Source of the DNA: Pararhizobium sp. A13 | GTDB taxonomy: Bacteria > Pseudomonadota > Alphaproteobacteria > Rhizobiales > Rhizobiaceae | DNA length: 64,000 bases | Assembly: GCF_040126305.1 (NCBI RefSeq) | Contig: NZ_CP149511.1 | Location: forward strand, 310,001 to 374,000 | Reading direction: 5' to 3' | In this document: positions 54,838 through 63,061 of the stretch, piece after piece | Position numbering within the stretch: position 1 is the stretch's first letter | How the letters are laid out: each line of letters starts with the position of its first letter | The notes under the pieces: model-generated | Databases searched by the model: none | What the model was told of the DNA's origin: nothing | The model's input: the letters and a program-made list of their open reading frames with translations, nothing else | Made by a program: the position numbers and the translations under genes

Positions 54838-55722
54838 ATGTCCACTCGTTCCATCCCAAGTGCTGAATTCGCCATCGTCTGCGGCAGCGCCAATTGGGGT
54901 CTGCGTTTTCCTGATGACCTCGATGAGCCTGGGGTGACGGTAGTTGCGCGGGATCTTGAATTCGACACCCCCTGGGGTTCGAGCGGCGACTGGAAGGTCT
55001 TGGAGATCGACGGCTCGAAGACTGTCGACGGACGGAGCCGCAGCGTGCTAACCGTTTTCTCGCATGGCTGGCCCCTCGATCGCATCGACCATGAGGCGAA
55101 CAGGCGCGTTTTTTGGCTGCTGCAGGAGGCCGGTGTGCGCAAGGTCATTGCGTGTTCTACAGCGGGCTCGCTCAATCGCGCGATCCTGGAACGTGATTTC
55201 GTTATTGCCAGCGACATGCTTGAATTGACCCAGACCCAGTATTCGCTGCTGCCGAACCGCTTCCGCTACGACTGCTCGGGCAAGCAACTCGTCTGCCCGC
55301 ATTGCGCCGCGGTCATGGAGCGCACAGCGAAGGCGTTTTGGCCGGCCGATTCCCGCGTCTTCGGTCCACGTGCGCAACTCGTCGCGGCCCATGCCTGGGG
55401 GCCGCGCCTGACGTCGCCAGCAGAGGTCACGGCCTATCGCACGCTCGGTGCCGATTTCATCAACCACAGCCTTGCGCCTGAGGCGACACTGGCGCGTGAG
55501 ATTGGCGCCTGCTTCGTCAATTGCGCCTTCATCACCGCTGCATTTCAAAATTATTTTGCGCCACCAGAGGTGAACGTGTTGGGCGAAGGCGTCCTCAGCG
55601 ACATGAAGTTCACGGCCTCGCGCATTGCACTCCATGCCATTGCCGCCTTTGAACGCGACAGCGGTTGCCTCTGCGCGAATTTGCGTTCTCTGCAGCCAGA
55701 CAGCCACGCAGAACGGCGCTGA
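54838..55722 (+). CDS. MTAP-like nucleoside phosphorylase-family protein
   Basis: This 294-residue protein starts at ATG 54838 after AAAGGAAG. Features of the MTAP/purine nucleoside phosphorylase family include VIACSTAGSLNRAILERDFV near residue 105, FINHSLAPEATLAREIGACF near residue 208 and the PNP-like C-terminal helix. The N-terminal phosphate loop is altered (CGSANWGLRFPDDL instead of the usual GGSG/GTG form), and a Cys pair in VCPHCAAV is unusual. Such enzymes split nucleosides with phosphate; with the changed loop another reaction is possible. It ends the gene series that begins at 49767. Confidence 0.72.
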   Translation: MSTRSIPSAEFAIVCGSANWGLRFPDDLDEPGVTVVARDLEFDTPWGSSGDWKVLEIDGSKTVDGRSRSVLTVFSHGWPLDRIDHEANRRVFWLLQEAGVRKVIACSTAGSLNRAILERDFVIASDMLELTQTQYSLLPNRFRYDCSGKQLVCPHCAAVMERTAKAFWPADSRVFGPRAQLVAAHAWGPRLTSPAEVTAYRTLGADFINHSLAPEATLAREIGACFVNCAFITAAFQNYFAPPEVNVLGEGVLSDMKFTASRIALHAIAAFERDSGCLCANLRSLQPDSHAERR

Positions 55723-55927
55723 CAATGCCGTCCACAGAGGAGCGATGTCGTCAGACTCCTTTGTGGCATCTGCTCCATCCGCATTATCGTGGCGAACGGC
55801 ATCGCCGATATTGCCCCCAGCGCTTCGTTTTCGCGAAACCTGAGACGTGCCCTCTGAAAGGCGGACAAGAAAGCGAAGTTTTTCAATTCCAGTCCGTGTT
55901 TTGAAAATCCATTCCTCGGCATCTCTT

Positions 55928-55952
55928 ATTATCTATTTAATTTGTAGATAAT
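55928..55952. promoter_or_regulatory. Palindrome upstream of the organosulfur operon
   Basis: ATTATCTA (55928-55935) and TAGATAAT (55945-55952) are perfect inverted arms around nine AT-rich bases. They lie 26 bp before the FMN reductase start, overlapping a possible -10. The binding protein is unknown. I found no clear sigma-54 site, unlike SfnR-controlled systems. Confidence 0.55.
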
Positions 55953-55977
55953 ATAGAAATTTATCGAGGAGACGGAG

Positions 55978-56574
55978 ATGACTGAACGGACAATCCTTGG
56001 TCTATCCGGCAATGTTAAAAAACCATCGCGGACTGCATCGCTTGTAGAGGCGATCGTGTTGGCCTCCGCCGAGCGGACAGGGGCTTCGCAGCATATAATC
56101 GAGCTGGTCGACGCGGCCCCTGTCTTGTTTAAGGCCTTGCGGGCTGACCAACTCGATGCGCAGGGGCGTGCGATTATCGACGCCGTCGAGGCGGCCGACG
56201 TTCTCGTCGTCGGCTCGCCGGTCTACCGCGCGTCCTATACCGGCGCGCTCAAGCATCTTTTCGATCTGGTCGACTACCGGGCGCTGACCGGCAAGCGCGT
56301 CATTCTGGCTGCTACCGGCGGAACCCCGCTGCACGGCCTTATGACCGAGCATCAACTGCGGCCGCTGTTCGGCTTCTTCAACGCCCTGACGCTGCCGACA
56401 GCGATCTACGCCACCGAAGCCGACTTTACGGGTTACGAAATCAGCAACCCCGCCGTTCATGAGCGCATTGAACGCGCCGTTTCAGACCTCGCGCAGGTTC
56501 TGCCTGCCACCGATCAAACCGCTGCCACGCGCGCTCCCGGCCACCGCCCGGCGCTTGTCGCAGCTTCCGCCTGA
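55978..56574 (+). CDS. NAD(P)H-dependent FMN reductase (MsuE/SsuE-like)
   Basis: This 198-residue flavodoxin-fold reductase has ILGLSGNVKKPSRTASLVEA as the FMN phosphate loop and VLVVGSPVYRASYTGALKHL near residue 82. It supplies reduced FMN to two-component monooxygenases. The start at ATG 55978 follows GGAGACGG. It lies 22 bp upstream of the SfnG-type monooxygenase, its likely partner. Confidence 0.92.
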   Translation: MTERTILGLSGNVKKPSRTASLVEAIVLASAERTGASQHIIELVDAAPVLFKALRADQLDAQGRAIIDAVEAADVLVVGSPVYRASYTGALKHLFDLVDYRALTGKRVILAATGGTPLHGLMTEHQLRPLFGFFNALTLPTAIYATEADFTGYEISNPAVHERIERAVSDLAQVLPATDQTAATRAPGHRPALVAASA

Positions 56575-56596
56575 CCATTTGAAGAGGGAGAGTGCA

Positions 56597-57700
56597 ATGT
56601 CCTACGTCAGCAGAGAGCCGGTCAAATTCGCCTACTGGGTGCCCAATGTTTCGGGTGGCCTGGTCATCTCGAACATCGAGCAGCGCACGAGCTGGACGAT
56701 TGAGTACAACAGGAAGCTGGCGCAAATCGCCGAGGCCAGCGGCTTCGACTATGCGCTGAGCCAGATCCGCTTCACCGCCGGCTATGGCGCCGAGTTCCAA
56801 CACGAATCGGTCTCCTTCAGCCATGCGCTGCTGGAATCGACCACGACGCTGAAGGTCATTGCCGCCATTCTGCCGGGTCCGTGGAATCCGGCGCTGGCCG
56901 CCAAGCAGATCGCCACGATCAACCACCTGACCAATGGTCGCGTTGCGGTCAACGTCGTCAGCGGCTGGTTCCGCGGCGAGTTCCAGGCAATCGGCGAGCA
57001 CTGGCTCGATCACGACGAGCGCTATCGCCGCTCGGAGGAGTTCATCCGCGCCCTGCGTGGCATCTGGACCGAAGACAACTTTACCTTCCGCGGCGATTTC
57101 TATCGCTTCAACAACTATTCGCTGAAGCCGAAGCCGATCGATCCGCAGCCGGAAATCTTCCAGGGCGGTTCTTCGCGGGCAGCCCGCGACATGGCGTCGC
57201 GCGTTTCAGACTGGTACTTCACCAACGGCAACACGCCGGAGGAAATCGGCAAACAGGTGGCGGACATCCAGGGCAAGGCGAAGGCCAATGGGCATTCCGT
57301 CCGCGTCGGCGTCAATGCGTTTGCCATCGTGCGTGAGACCGAAGAGGAAGCGCGCGCCGTTCTGGCCGAAATCATTGAAAAGGCCAATCCGGAAGCAGTC
57401 AACGCCTTCGGCCACGAGGTCAAGAATGCCGGAAAGTCGTCGCCGGAAGGTGAGGGGAACTGGGCGAAATCCTCCTTCGAGGATCTGGTCCAGTACAATG
57501 ACGGCTTCCGTTCCAACCTGATCGGCACGCCTGAGCAGGTAGCGCAGCGTGTGGTCGATCTGAAGCGCGCCGGTGCCGACCTCATTCTTCTCGGTTTCCT
57601 GCATTTCCAGGAAGAGGTCGAGTATTTCGGCAAGCATGTCATCCCTCTGGTGCGGGCCATCGAAGAGGCGGACGCCGCAACCGCAATCGCCGCGGAATAA
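56597..57700 (+). CDS. sfnG: FMNH2-dependent dimethylsulfone monooxygenase-like LLM protein
   Basis: This 367-residue luciferase-like monooxygenase starts at ATG 56597 after GAGGGAGAG. Hallmarks: FAYWVPNVSGGLVISNIEQR, ALSQIRFTAGYGAEFQHESV, VNVVSGWFRGEFQAIGEHWL near residue 118 and FQGGSSRAARDMASRVSDWY near residue 192. SfnG cleaves dimethylsulfone to methanesulfinate for sulfur supply. Length and motifs match SfnG, although related LLM enzymes act on alkanesulfonates. It is paired with the FMN reductase. Confidence 0.88.
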   Translation: MSYVSREPVKFAYWVPNVSGGLVISNIEQRTSWTIEYNRKLAQIAEASGFDYALSQIRFTAGYGAEFQHESVSFSHALLESTTTLKVIAAILPGPWNPALAAKQIATINHLTNGRVAVNVVSGWFRGEFQAIGEHWLDHDERYRRSEEFIRALRGIWTEDNFTFRGDFYRFNNYSLKPKPIDPQPEIFQGGSSRAARDMASRVSDWYFTNGNTPEEIGKQVADIQGKAKANGHSVRVGVNAFAIVRETEEEARAVLAEIIEKANPEAVNAFGHEVKNAGKSSPEGEGNWAKSSFEDLVQYNDGFRSNLIGTPEQVAQRVVDLKRAGADLILLGFLHFQEEVEYFGKHVIPLVRAIEEADAATAIAAE

Positions 57701-57837
57701 GTCAGTACAGCATAGGCAGCCGGTGTTTCGGCCGTCACCGGGAACGACAGAGCCGCAGATCGTGCCGCGATCTGCGGAAGGGATATTGCGCGCCAGAGCA
57801 TACGGTTGGTGCGGTGGAGAAGAGGGGCATGCACACG

Positions 57838-58743
57838 ATGACATTGGCTTTCGGAGCGCTCGGATCAGCGCCCTTCCCGCCGGAGATACAGGAGCATCTG
57901 GCTGGCCTCGACACACCCCCGCGTCGTGACGAAGATCGGCAGAAAAAACTCGGCGACACGGTTCTGGATCTTGTGGGCGTGACCTTGTCCTTCGGCGGTG
58001 TCGTGGCCCTGACGGATATCGACCTGTCGGTAGCGCGCGGAGAGATCCTTGCGATCATCGGGCCGAATGGCGCGGGAAAGAGCTCGATCATCAATGTGAT
58101 CAGTGGCGTGTACCGGCCGGATCGCGGTCTTGTGCGCCTGTCCGGAAGACACTATGCGCAGGTCCCGACGCAGCATCTCGCCCGTCTCGGCATTGCCCGC
58201 ACGTTCCAGAACCTAGCCTTGTTCAAGGGGCTGAGCGTTCTGGACAATGTCGTGGTCGGCCGGGCTCACAAGACACGGTCGAGCTTCTTTGAGCAGATCG
58301 TCGGTTTCGGAAGATCAAGGGCCGAACAAGCGGACGCACGAAGCCGCGCCTTAGACGTTCTCGACTTCCTGCATCTCTCACATGTCAGCGACCGCCTGGC
58401 CGGAACCCTGCCTTACGGACTGCGGAAGCGCGTGGAGCTTGCGCGCGCGCTTGTGGCTGAGCCCGAAATCTTGCTGCTTGACGAGCCGATGGCGGGCATG
58501 ACCGCAACCGAAAAGAACGAGATGGCCGGCTTCGTGCGCGCCGCCCGCGATCAATATGGCACCACCGTTGTCCTGATCGAACACGATATCGGCGTCGTCA
58601 TGGGCCTGTCCGACCGGGTGGCTGTGCTCGATTACGGCCGCAAGATTGCGGACGGAACGCCTGACGAGGTCCAGCGGGATCAGCGGGTCATCGATGCCTA
58701 TCTGGGTGTTGCGCCCGAAAACGAAGACGGGGAGGGCATCTGA
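57838..58743 (+). CDS. Branched-chain-amino-acid-type ABC ATP-binding protein (LivG-like)
   Basis: This ATPase has about 301 residues. GAGGGG fits the ATG at 57838; an ATG at 57829 and a GTG at 57814 are alternatives. About 45 residues precede the ATPase domain (DLVGVTLSFGGVVALTDIDL), longer than usual for LivG. Walker A GPNGAGKSS near residue 82, Walker B EILLLDEPMAGM near residue 215 and the signature region LPYGLRKRVELARAL (degenerate, lacking the usual SGGQ) follow. It opens the transporter portion of the operon. Confidence 0.9.
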   Translation: MTLAFGALGSAPFPPEIQEHLAGLDTPPRRDEDRQKKLGDTVLDLVGVTLSFGGVVALTDIDLSVARGEILAIIGPNGAGKSSIINVISGVYRPDRGLVRLSGRHYAQVPTQHLARLGIARTFQNLALFKGLSVLDNVVVGRAHKTRSSFFEQIVGFGRSRAEQADARSRALDVLDFLHLSHVSDRLAGTLPYGLRKRVELARALVAEPEILLLDEPMAGMTATEKNEMAGFVRAARDQYGTTVVLIEHDIGVVMGLSDRVAVLDYGRKIADGTPDEVQRDQRVIDAYLGVAPENEDGEGI

Positions 58744-59639
58744 TGGCCAATTTCGACTGGTTGTTCTTCACCGAGGTTCTCGTCGGAGGCCTTCTTTCCG
58801 GCGTCATGTACTCGCTTGTCGCGATCGGTTTCGTGCTGATCTACAAAACCTCGGGTGTCCTGAATTTCGCCCAAGGGGCGATGCTGCTGTTCGCGGCGCT
58901 GACCTTCGTCAGTCTCACCGAGCGCGGCATTTCCTTCCCGCTGGCATTCGCCATTACCTTCGCGATCATGGTCGGCATCGGCATTGCCATCGAGCGTACG
59001 GTCTTGCGGCCGTTGACCAACAAGCCGCCGATCACGCTGTTCATGGCCACGCTCGGCCTCTCCTACGTCATCGAGGGCGCGGCGCAGCTTATCTGGGGCA
59101 CGCAGGTGCACGGGCTCGACCTCGGCATCGAGGATGTGCCTTTCGATGTCGGCGGTGTCTATATCAGCCAGTTCGATATCTTTGCTGCGGTCATTGCCGC
59201 AGGAATGGTGGCGCTGCTCTCGGCCTTTTTCCGCTACACCCGCATCGGTCTCGGCTTCCGCGCTGTTGCGGACGACCAGTTCGCGGCTCTTGCAGTCGGC
59301 CTGAGATTGCCGTGGATCTGGGCGTCGGTCTGGGCCGCTGCCGGTTTGGTGGCGCTGGTCGCCGGTCTTTTGTGGGGCGCCCGTGTCGGCGTACAATTCT
59401 CGCTGTCGTTAATCGTTCTGAAAGCCCTGCCGGTGCTGGTCCTTGGTGGTTTTGACTCGATCCTGGGCGCGATTGTCGGCGGTCTTTTGATTGGCGCGTC
59501 AGAGAAACTCGCCGAGGTCTATATCGGCGAATATTTCGGCGGCGGCATCGAGGGCTGGTTTGCCTATGTCATCGCACTCGCCTTCCTGCTTGTGCGCCCC
59601 TCCGGCCTGTTCGGCCAGAAGCTTGTGGAAAGGGTCTGA
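58743..59639 (+). CDS. Branched-chain-amino-acid-type ABC permease (LivH-like)
   Basis: This 298-residue inner-membrane permease has about eight hydrophobic segments. Signatures: GGLLSGVMYSLVAIGFVLIY near residue 17, LNFAQGAMLLFAALTFVSL, and VLVLGGFDSILGAIVGGLLI near residue 235. Its ATG overlaps the ATPase stop (TGATG). The family carries amino acids, urea, amides and other small compounds. Confidence 0.93.
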   Translation: MANFDWLFFTEVLVGGLLSGVMYSLVAIGFVLIYKTSGVLNFAQGAMLLFAALTFVSLTERGISFPLAFAITFAIMVGIGIAIERTVLRPLTNKPPITLFMATLGLSYVIEGAAQLIWGTQVHGLDLGIEDVPFDVGGVYISQFDIFAAVIAAGMVALLSAFFRYTRIGLGFRAVADDQFAALAVGLRLPWIWASVWAAAGLVALVAGLLWGARVGVQFSLSLIVLKALPVLVLGGFDSILGAIVGGLLIGASEKLAEVYIGEYFGGGIEGWFAYVIALAFLLVRPSGLFGQKLVERV

Positions 59640-59642
59640 CCG

Positions 59643-60683
59643 ATGTCCACGATCACCTACGACCTGCCGTCCTACCGTTTCCCCGCCCGTTGGGCCGCGC
59701 CGTTGGCCTTGCTCGTCATAGCCTATGTTGCGGTACCGCTTCTCGGCTCAAGCTACCTCTTTGAAGCCATTCTACTGCCATTCCTGGCGCTTAGTCTTGC
59801 CGGTCTCGGCCTCAACATTCTCACGGGATATGCAGGCCAAGTCTCGCTTGGAAGCGCTGCCTTCATGGCGGTCGGCGCCTTCGCCGCGTTCAATTTCAAC
59901 CTGCGAGTCGATGGCCTTCCGCTGATATTCAGCCTCGTTCTCGCAGGCTTCGCCGCTGCCGCCATCGGCCTGGTGTTCGGCCTGCCAAGCCTGCGCCTGA
60001 AGGGTTTCTATCTCGCAGTATCGACGCTTGCCGCGCAGTTCTTCGTGCAGTGGGCGCTGACGAAATTCAGCTGGTTCTCCAACGATTCCGCATCCGGCGT
60101 GATCGATGCGCCGCAGCTCTCGATTGCCGGTTTCATCTTCGAGGGACCGGTCGGGCGATATTATTTCGCTCTGACAGTGGTGGCCGTGTTGACGTTGCTG
60201 GCGTACCGGCTGGTGAATTCGCAGACCGGCCGCAATTTCATAGCCGTGCGTGACAACGAGACGGCGGCACGCATCATCGGCGTGCCGGTGCTGAAGACCA
60301 AGCTCCTCGCCTTCGCGATCTCCTCCTTTATCATCGGCGTCGCCGGCGTGCTCTGGGCCTTTGCCTATCTCCGCACCGTAGAGCCTGCCGGCTTCAATCT
60401 CGACCGGTCGTTCCAGATCCTCTTCATCGTCATCATCGGCGGGCTCGCCTCGATCCGCGGCGCCTTTTTCGGTGCGGCGCTGATCGTCGTGTTCCCGCTC
60501 GTTCTGTCTCGGCTTGGTGCGTTCCTGCTCGGGGACGTCTTCAATTCGGGCGTGCTCGACATGACGCAGCGCATCGTTCTCGGTGCCCTGATAATCCTGT
60601 TCCTGATCCTCGAACCGGATGGCCTCGTGGCCCTCTGGGACCGGGTCCGAGAACGCATCGGCGCCGCCGTCGCGCGGTTCTGA
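59643..60683 (+). CDS. Branched-chain-amino-acid-type ABC permease (LivM-like)
   Basis: This 346-residue partner permease starts three bases after livH-like. Signatures: LSLAGLGLNILTGYAGQVSL then GSAAFMAVGAFAAF near residue 50, ARIIGVPVLKTKLLAFAISS near residue 210, and IIGGLASIRGAFFGAALIVV near residue 262. It completes the two-subunit channel. Confidence 0.93.
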   Translation: MSTITYDLPSYRFPARWAAPLALLVIAYVAVPLLGSSYLFEAILLPFLALSLAGLGLNILTGYAGQVSLGSAAFMAVGAFAAFNFNLRVDGLPLIFSLVLAGFAAAAIGLVFGLPSLRLKGFYLAVSTLAAQFFVQWALTKFSWFSNDSASGVIDAPQLSIAGFIFEGPVGRYYFALTVVAVLTLLAYRLVNSQTGRNFIAVRDNETAARIIGVPVLKTKLLAFAISSFIIGVAGVLWAFAYLRTVEPAGFNLDRSFQILFIVIIGGLASIRGAFFGAALIVVFPLVLSRLGAFLLGDVFNSGVLDMTQRIVLGALIILFLILEPDGLVALWDRVRERIGAAVARF

Positions 60684-60784
60684 TCAAGTCCGGAGCCCTG
60701 CAAGCTCTGAAACGCAGTCCAAACTCTTCCAGATCAACAAAGGACCGGTGCCTTGCCCGGTCGATACCCGGAGTGTGTCCAAAC

Positions 60785-62119
60785 ATGACGATCCTCAGCA
60801 AATTTAAGATCGCGGCGCTGGCCGCCGGCCTCGCCTTCACGGTGGCGCTGCCAATGGCCCATGCCGACGAGCAGTACTTCCCGCTCCAGAGCTACCGCGT
60901 CGGCCCCTATGCGGCCGGCGGCACCGGCTTCTTTGGCGGCTTCATCGATTATCTCAACCTGATCAACACCCGCGATGGCGGCGTCAACGGCGTCAAGCTG
61001 ACCTGGTCGGAGGCCGAAACCCAGTACGAGGTCGAGCGCGGCGTCGAGGCTTATGAGCGGCTGAAGAGCAACCCGAACGTCGCGGCTTGGAACCCGCTCT
61101 CCGTCGGTATTGCCTATGCGATGATCGACCGGATCACGGCCGACAAGGTGCCGCTCATTACCGTCAACCACGGCCGGACCGACTCTACAGACGGCCGCGT
61201 CTTTCCTTATGTCTTCCCGCTGTTGCTCAACCCCTACAGCGAGACCTCGGGCATCGTGAATTACATCGCCTCGAAAGAGGGCGGGCTTGAAAGCCTCAAG
61301 GGCAAGAAGATCGCCGTGCTCTACCACGGCTCGCCCTATGGCAAAGAAACCATCCCGATCTACGAACTGCTGGCGCAGAAATACGGCTTCGAACTGCAGC
61401 AGATCGAAGTTCCGCATCCCGGCAACGAGCAGCAGTCGCAATGGTTGGCGATCCGCCGTGCCAAGCCGGACTACGTCGTCTTGCGCGGCTGGGGTGTCAT
61501 GAACCCCGTCGCACTGAAGACGGCAGCCAAGACCGGCTTTCCGGTCGATCACATCATCGGCAATGTCTGGTCGAACTCGGAAGAAGACGCCATTCCGGCT
61601 GGCGATGCGGCCAAGGGGTATACGGCGATCACCACGCAGGCGTCCGGCGCCGAATATCCGGTGGTTCAGGAGATCGTCAAGACGATCTACGACGCGGGCA
61701 AGGGCAACCTTGAAGACAAGAAGCGTATCGGCTCGGTCTACCACAATCTCGGCATCGTCAACGGCATCCTGAATGTCGAGGCGATCCGGATCGCGCAAGA
61801 GAAGTTCGGCAAGCGGACGCTGACGGGTGACGAAGTCCGTTGGGGCTTCGAGCATCTGCAACTCGATCCGGCCCGTGTCGAGGCACTCGGGGCCAAGGGT
61901 CTTTTCCACTCGATCAACGTCACTTGGGACAATCACGAGGGCAATGGCTATGTGACCTTCCAGCAGTGGGACGGCGCCAAGTGGAATGTCGTTTCCGACT
62001 GGATTGCGCCCGACTGGGCGCTGTTGCGTCCGATCATCGAGAAATCCTCAGAAGCCTATGCCTCGGAAAAGGGCATCAAGCTGCGCACGGCGGAAGACGC
62101 CGAGACCGCCACAAACTGA
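60785..62119 (+). CDS. ABC transporter substrate-binding protein (LivK/HAAT-type)
   Basis: This 444-residue periplasmic protein starts at ATG 60785 (a GTG four codons upstream is an alternative). The signal peptide KFKIAALAAGLAFTVALPMA ends at HADEQ. The mature protein has two lobes with SYRVGPYAAGGTGFFGGFID, AETQYEVERGVEAYERL and IAVLYHGSPYGKETIPIYEL. It is longer than LivJ/K (about 370) and resembles binding proteins for amides and other small compounds. By context the ligand is a small organosulfur compound or sulfonate. Confidence 0.9.
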   Translation: MTILSKFKIAALAAGLAFTVALPMAHADEQYFPLQSYRVGPYAAGGTGFFGGFIDYLNLINTRDGGVNGVKLTWSEAETQYEVERGVEAYERLKSNPNVAAWNPLSVGIAYAMIDRITADKVPLITVNHGRTDSTDGRVFPYVFPLLLNPYSETSGIVNYIASKEGGLESLKGKKIAVLYHGSPYGKETIPIYELLAQKYGFELQQIEVPHPGNEQQSQWLAIRRAKPDYVVLRGWGVMNPVALKTAAKTGFPVDHIIGNVWSNSEEDAIPAGDAAKGYTAITTQASGAEYPVVQEIVKTIYDAGKGNLEDKKRIGSVYHNLGIVNGILNVEAIRIAQEKFGKRTLTGDEVRWGFEHLQLDPARVEALGAKGLFHSINVTWDNHEGNGYVTFQQWDGAKWNVVSDWIAPDWALLRPIIEKSSEAYASEKGIKLRTAEDAETATN

Positions 62120-62121
62120 TC

Positions 62122-62157
62122 CTTCAAAGCCGCGCGACGGCGGGCGCGGCTTTGAAG
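62122..62157 (+). promoter_or_regulatory. Long intercistronic hairpin after the binding-protein gene
   Basis: CTTCAAAGCCGCGC (62122-62135) and GCGCGGCTTTGAAG (62144-62157) form a perfect 14-bp stem with an 8-base loop, three bases after the stop codon. No T-run follows, so it is unlikely to be an efficient terminator. Such stems behind binding-protein genes often protect the mRNA end and raise expression of the binding protein over downstream genes. Confidence 0.75.
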
Positions 62158-62248
62158 ACTGGGCGCGGGGATGGTTGTCGTTCCCTCTCAACCAGCCTCG
62201 CGCCTTCTCCTTTCAATCCCAGCCTTTTGAAGTCACAGGAACACGATC

Positions 62249-63031
62249 ATGGTTCTCGACAACGCTCTGCTTGCCGTCGATGGTCTGAAGGCAACCTATA
62301 ATCATGCCATCACGGCGCTTGCCGGCGTCAGCTTCACTTTGGCGCGCGGCGAGATCCTGGCGCTTCTCGGAGCCAATGGCGCCGGCAAGACGACGACGCT
62401 CAAGGCTCTATCCAATCTGCTTCCCGCAGAACGTGGACAGATCGTTTCCGGCAGCATCCGGTTCGAAGGTCTCGATGTCGCAAGGACGAGCCCCACCGAT
62501 CTCGTGCGGGCCGGACTTGTCCAGGTCCTTGAAGGTCGCCATTGCTTCCGCAGCCTGACGGTCGAGGAAAATCTCGTCTCCGGCGGGCTCGGCCGGAGCA
62601 GCTCACGCACGGAAATCGCTGAGGATCTCGAGAAGGTTTACGCGCATTTTCCCAGGCTGAAGGAAAAGCGCCGGGCGCTTTCCGGCCTGACGTCGGGTGG
62701 CGAGCAACAGATGACGGCGATCGGCCGGGCGCTGATGTCGCGGCCTCGCCTGCTGGTGCTCGACGAGCCATCCATGGGATTGGCGCCGATTGTCGTCCAG
62801 GACATTTTCCACGCGCTGCGCCGTCTCAACCGTGACGAGGGGCTCTCGATCCTCGTGGCAGAACAGAACTCTGCCGTCGCGCTGAAATATGCCCATCGCG
62901 CCATCATCCTCGAAAATGGTGTGACCGTGCTTGCCGGCGATGCGCGGGATCTGCGCGAGCGTGATGACGTGAAGTCTTTCTATCTCGGCCAGAAGACGGT
63001 GGCTCCGGCCATCCCGGCCCTTGCCAGTTAA
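62249..63031 (+). CDS. Branched-chain-amino-acid-type ABC ATP-binding protein (LivF-like)
   Basis: This 260-residue second ATPase has Walker A GANGAGKTTTLKALS near residue 38, signature LTSGGEQQMTAIGRAL near residue 148 and Walker B LLVLDEPSMGLAPIVV near residue 168. It follows the binding-protein gene after a 130-bp gap that holds the long hairpin. It completes the five-part importer. Confidence 0.94.
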   Translation: MVLDNALLAVDGLKATYNHAITALAGVSFTLARGEILALLGANGAGKTTTLKALSNLLPAERGQIVSGSIRFEGLDVARTSPTDLVRAGLVQVLEGRHCFRSLTVEENLVSGGLGRSSSRTEIAEDLEKVYAHFPRLKEKRRALSGLTSGGEQQMTAIGRALMSRPRLLVLDEPSMGLAPIVVQDIFHALRRLNRDEGLSILVAEQNSAVALKYAHRAIILENGVTVLAGDARDLRERDDVKSFYLGQKTVAPAIPALAS

Positions 63032-63061
63032 AACCACCCAATCCAAGAGGAGAAACCAAAC

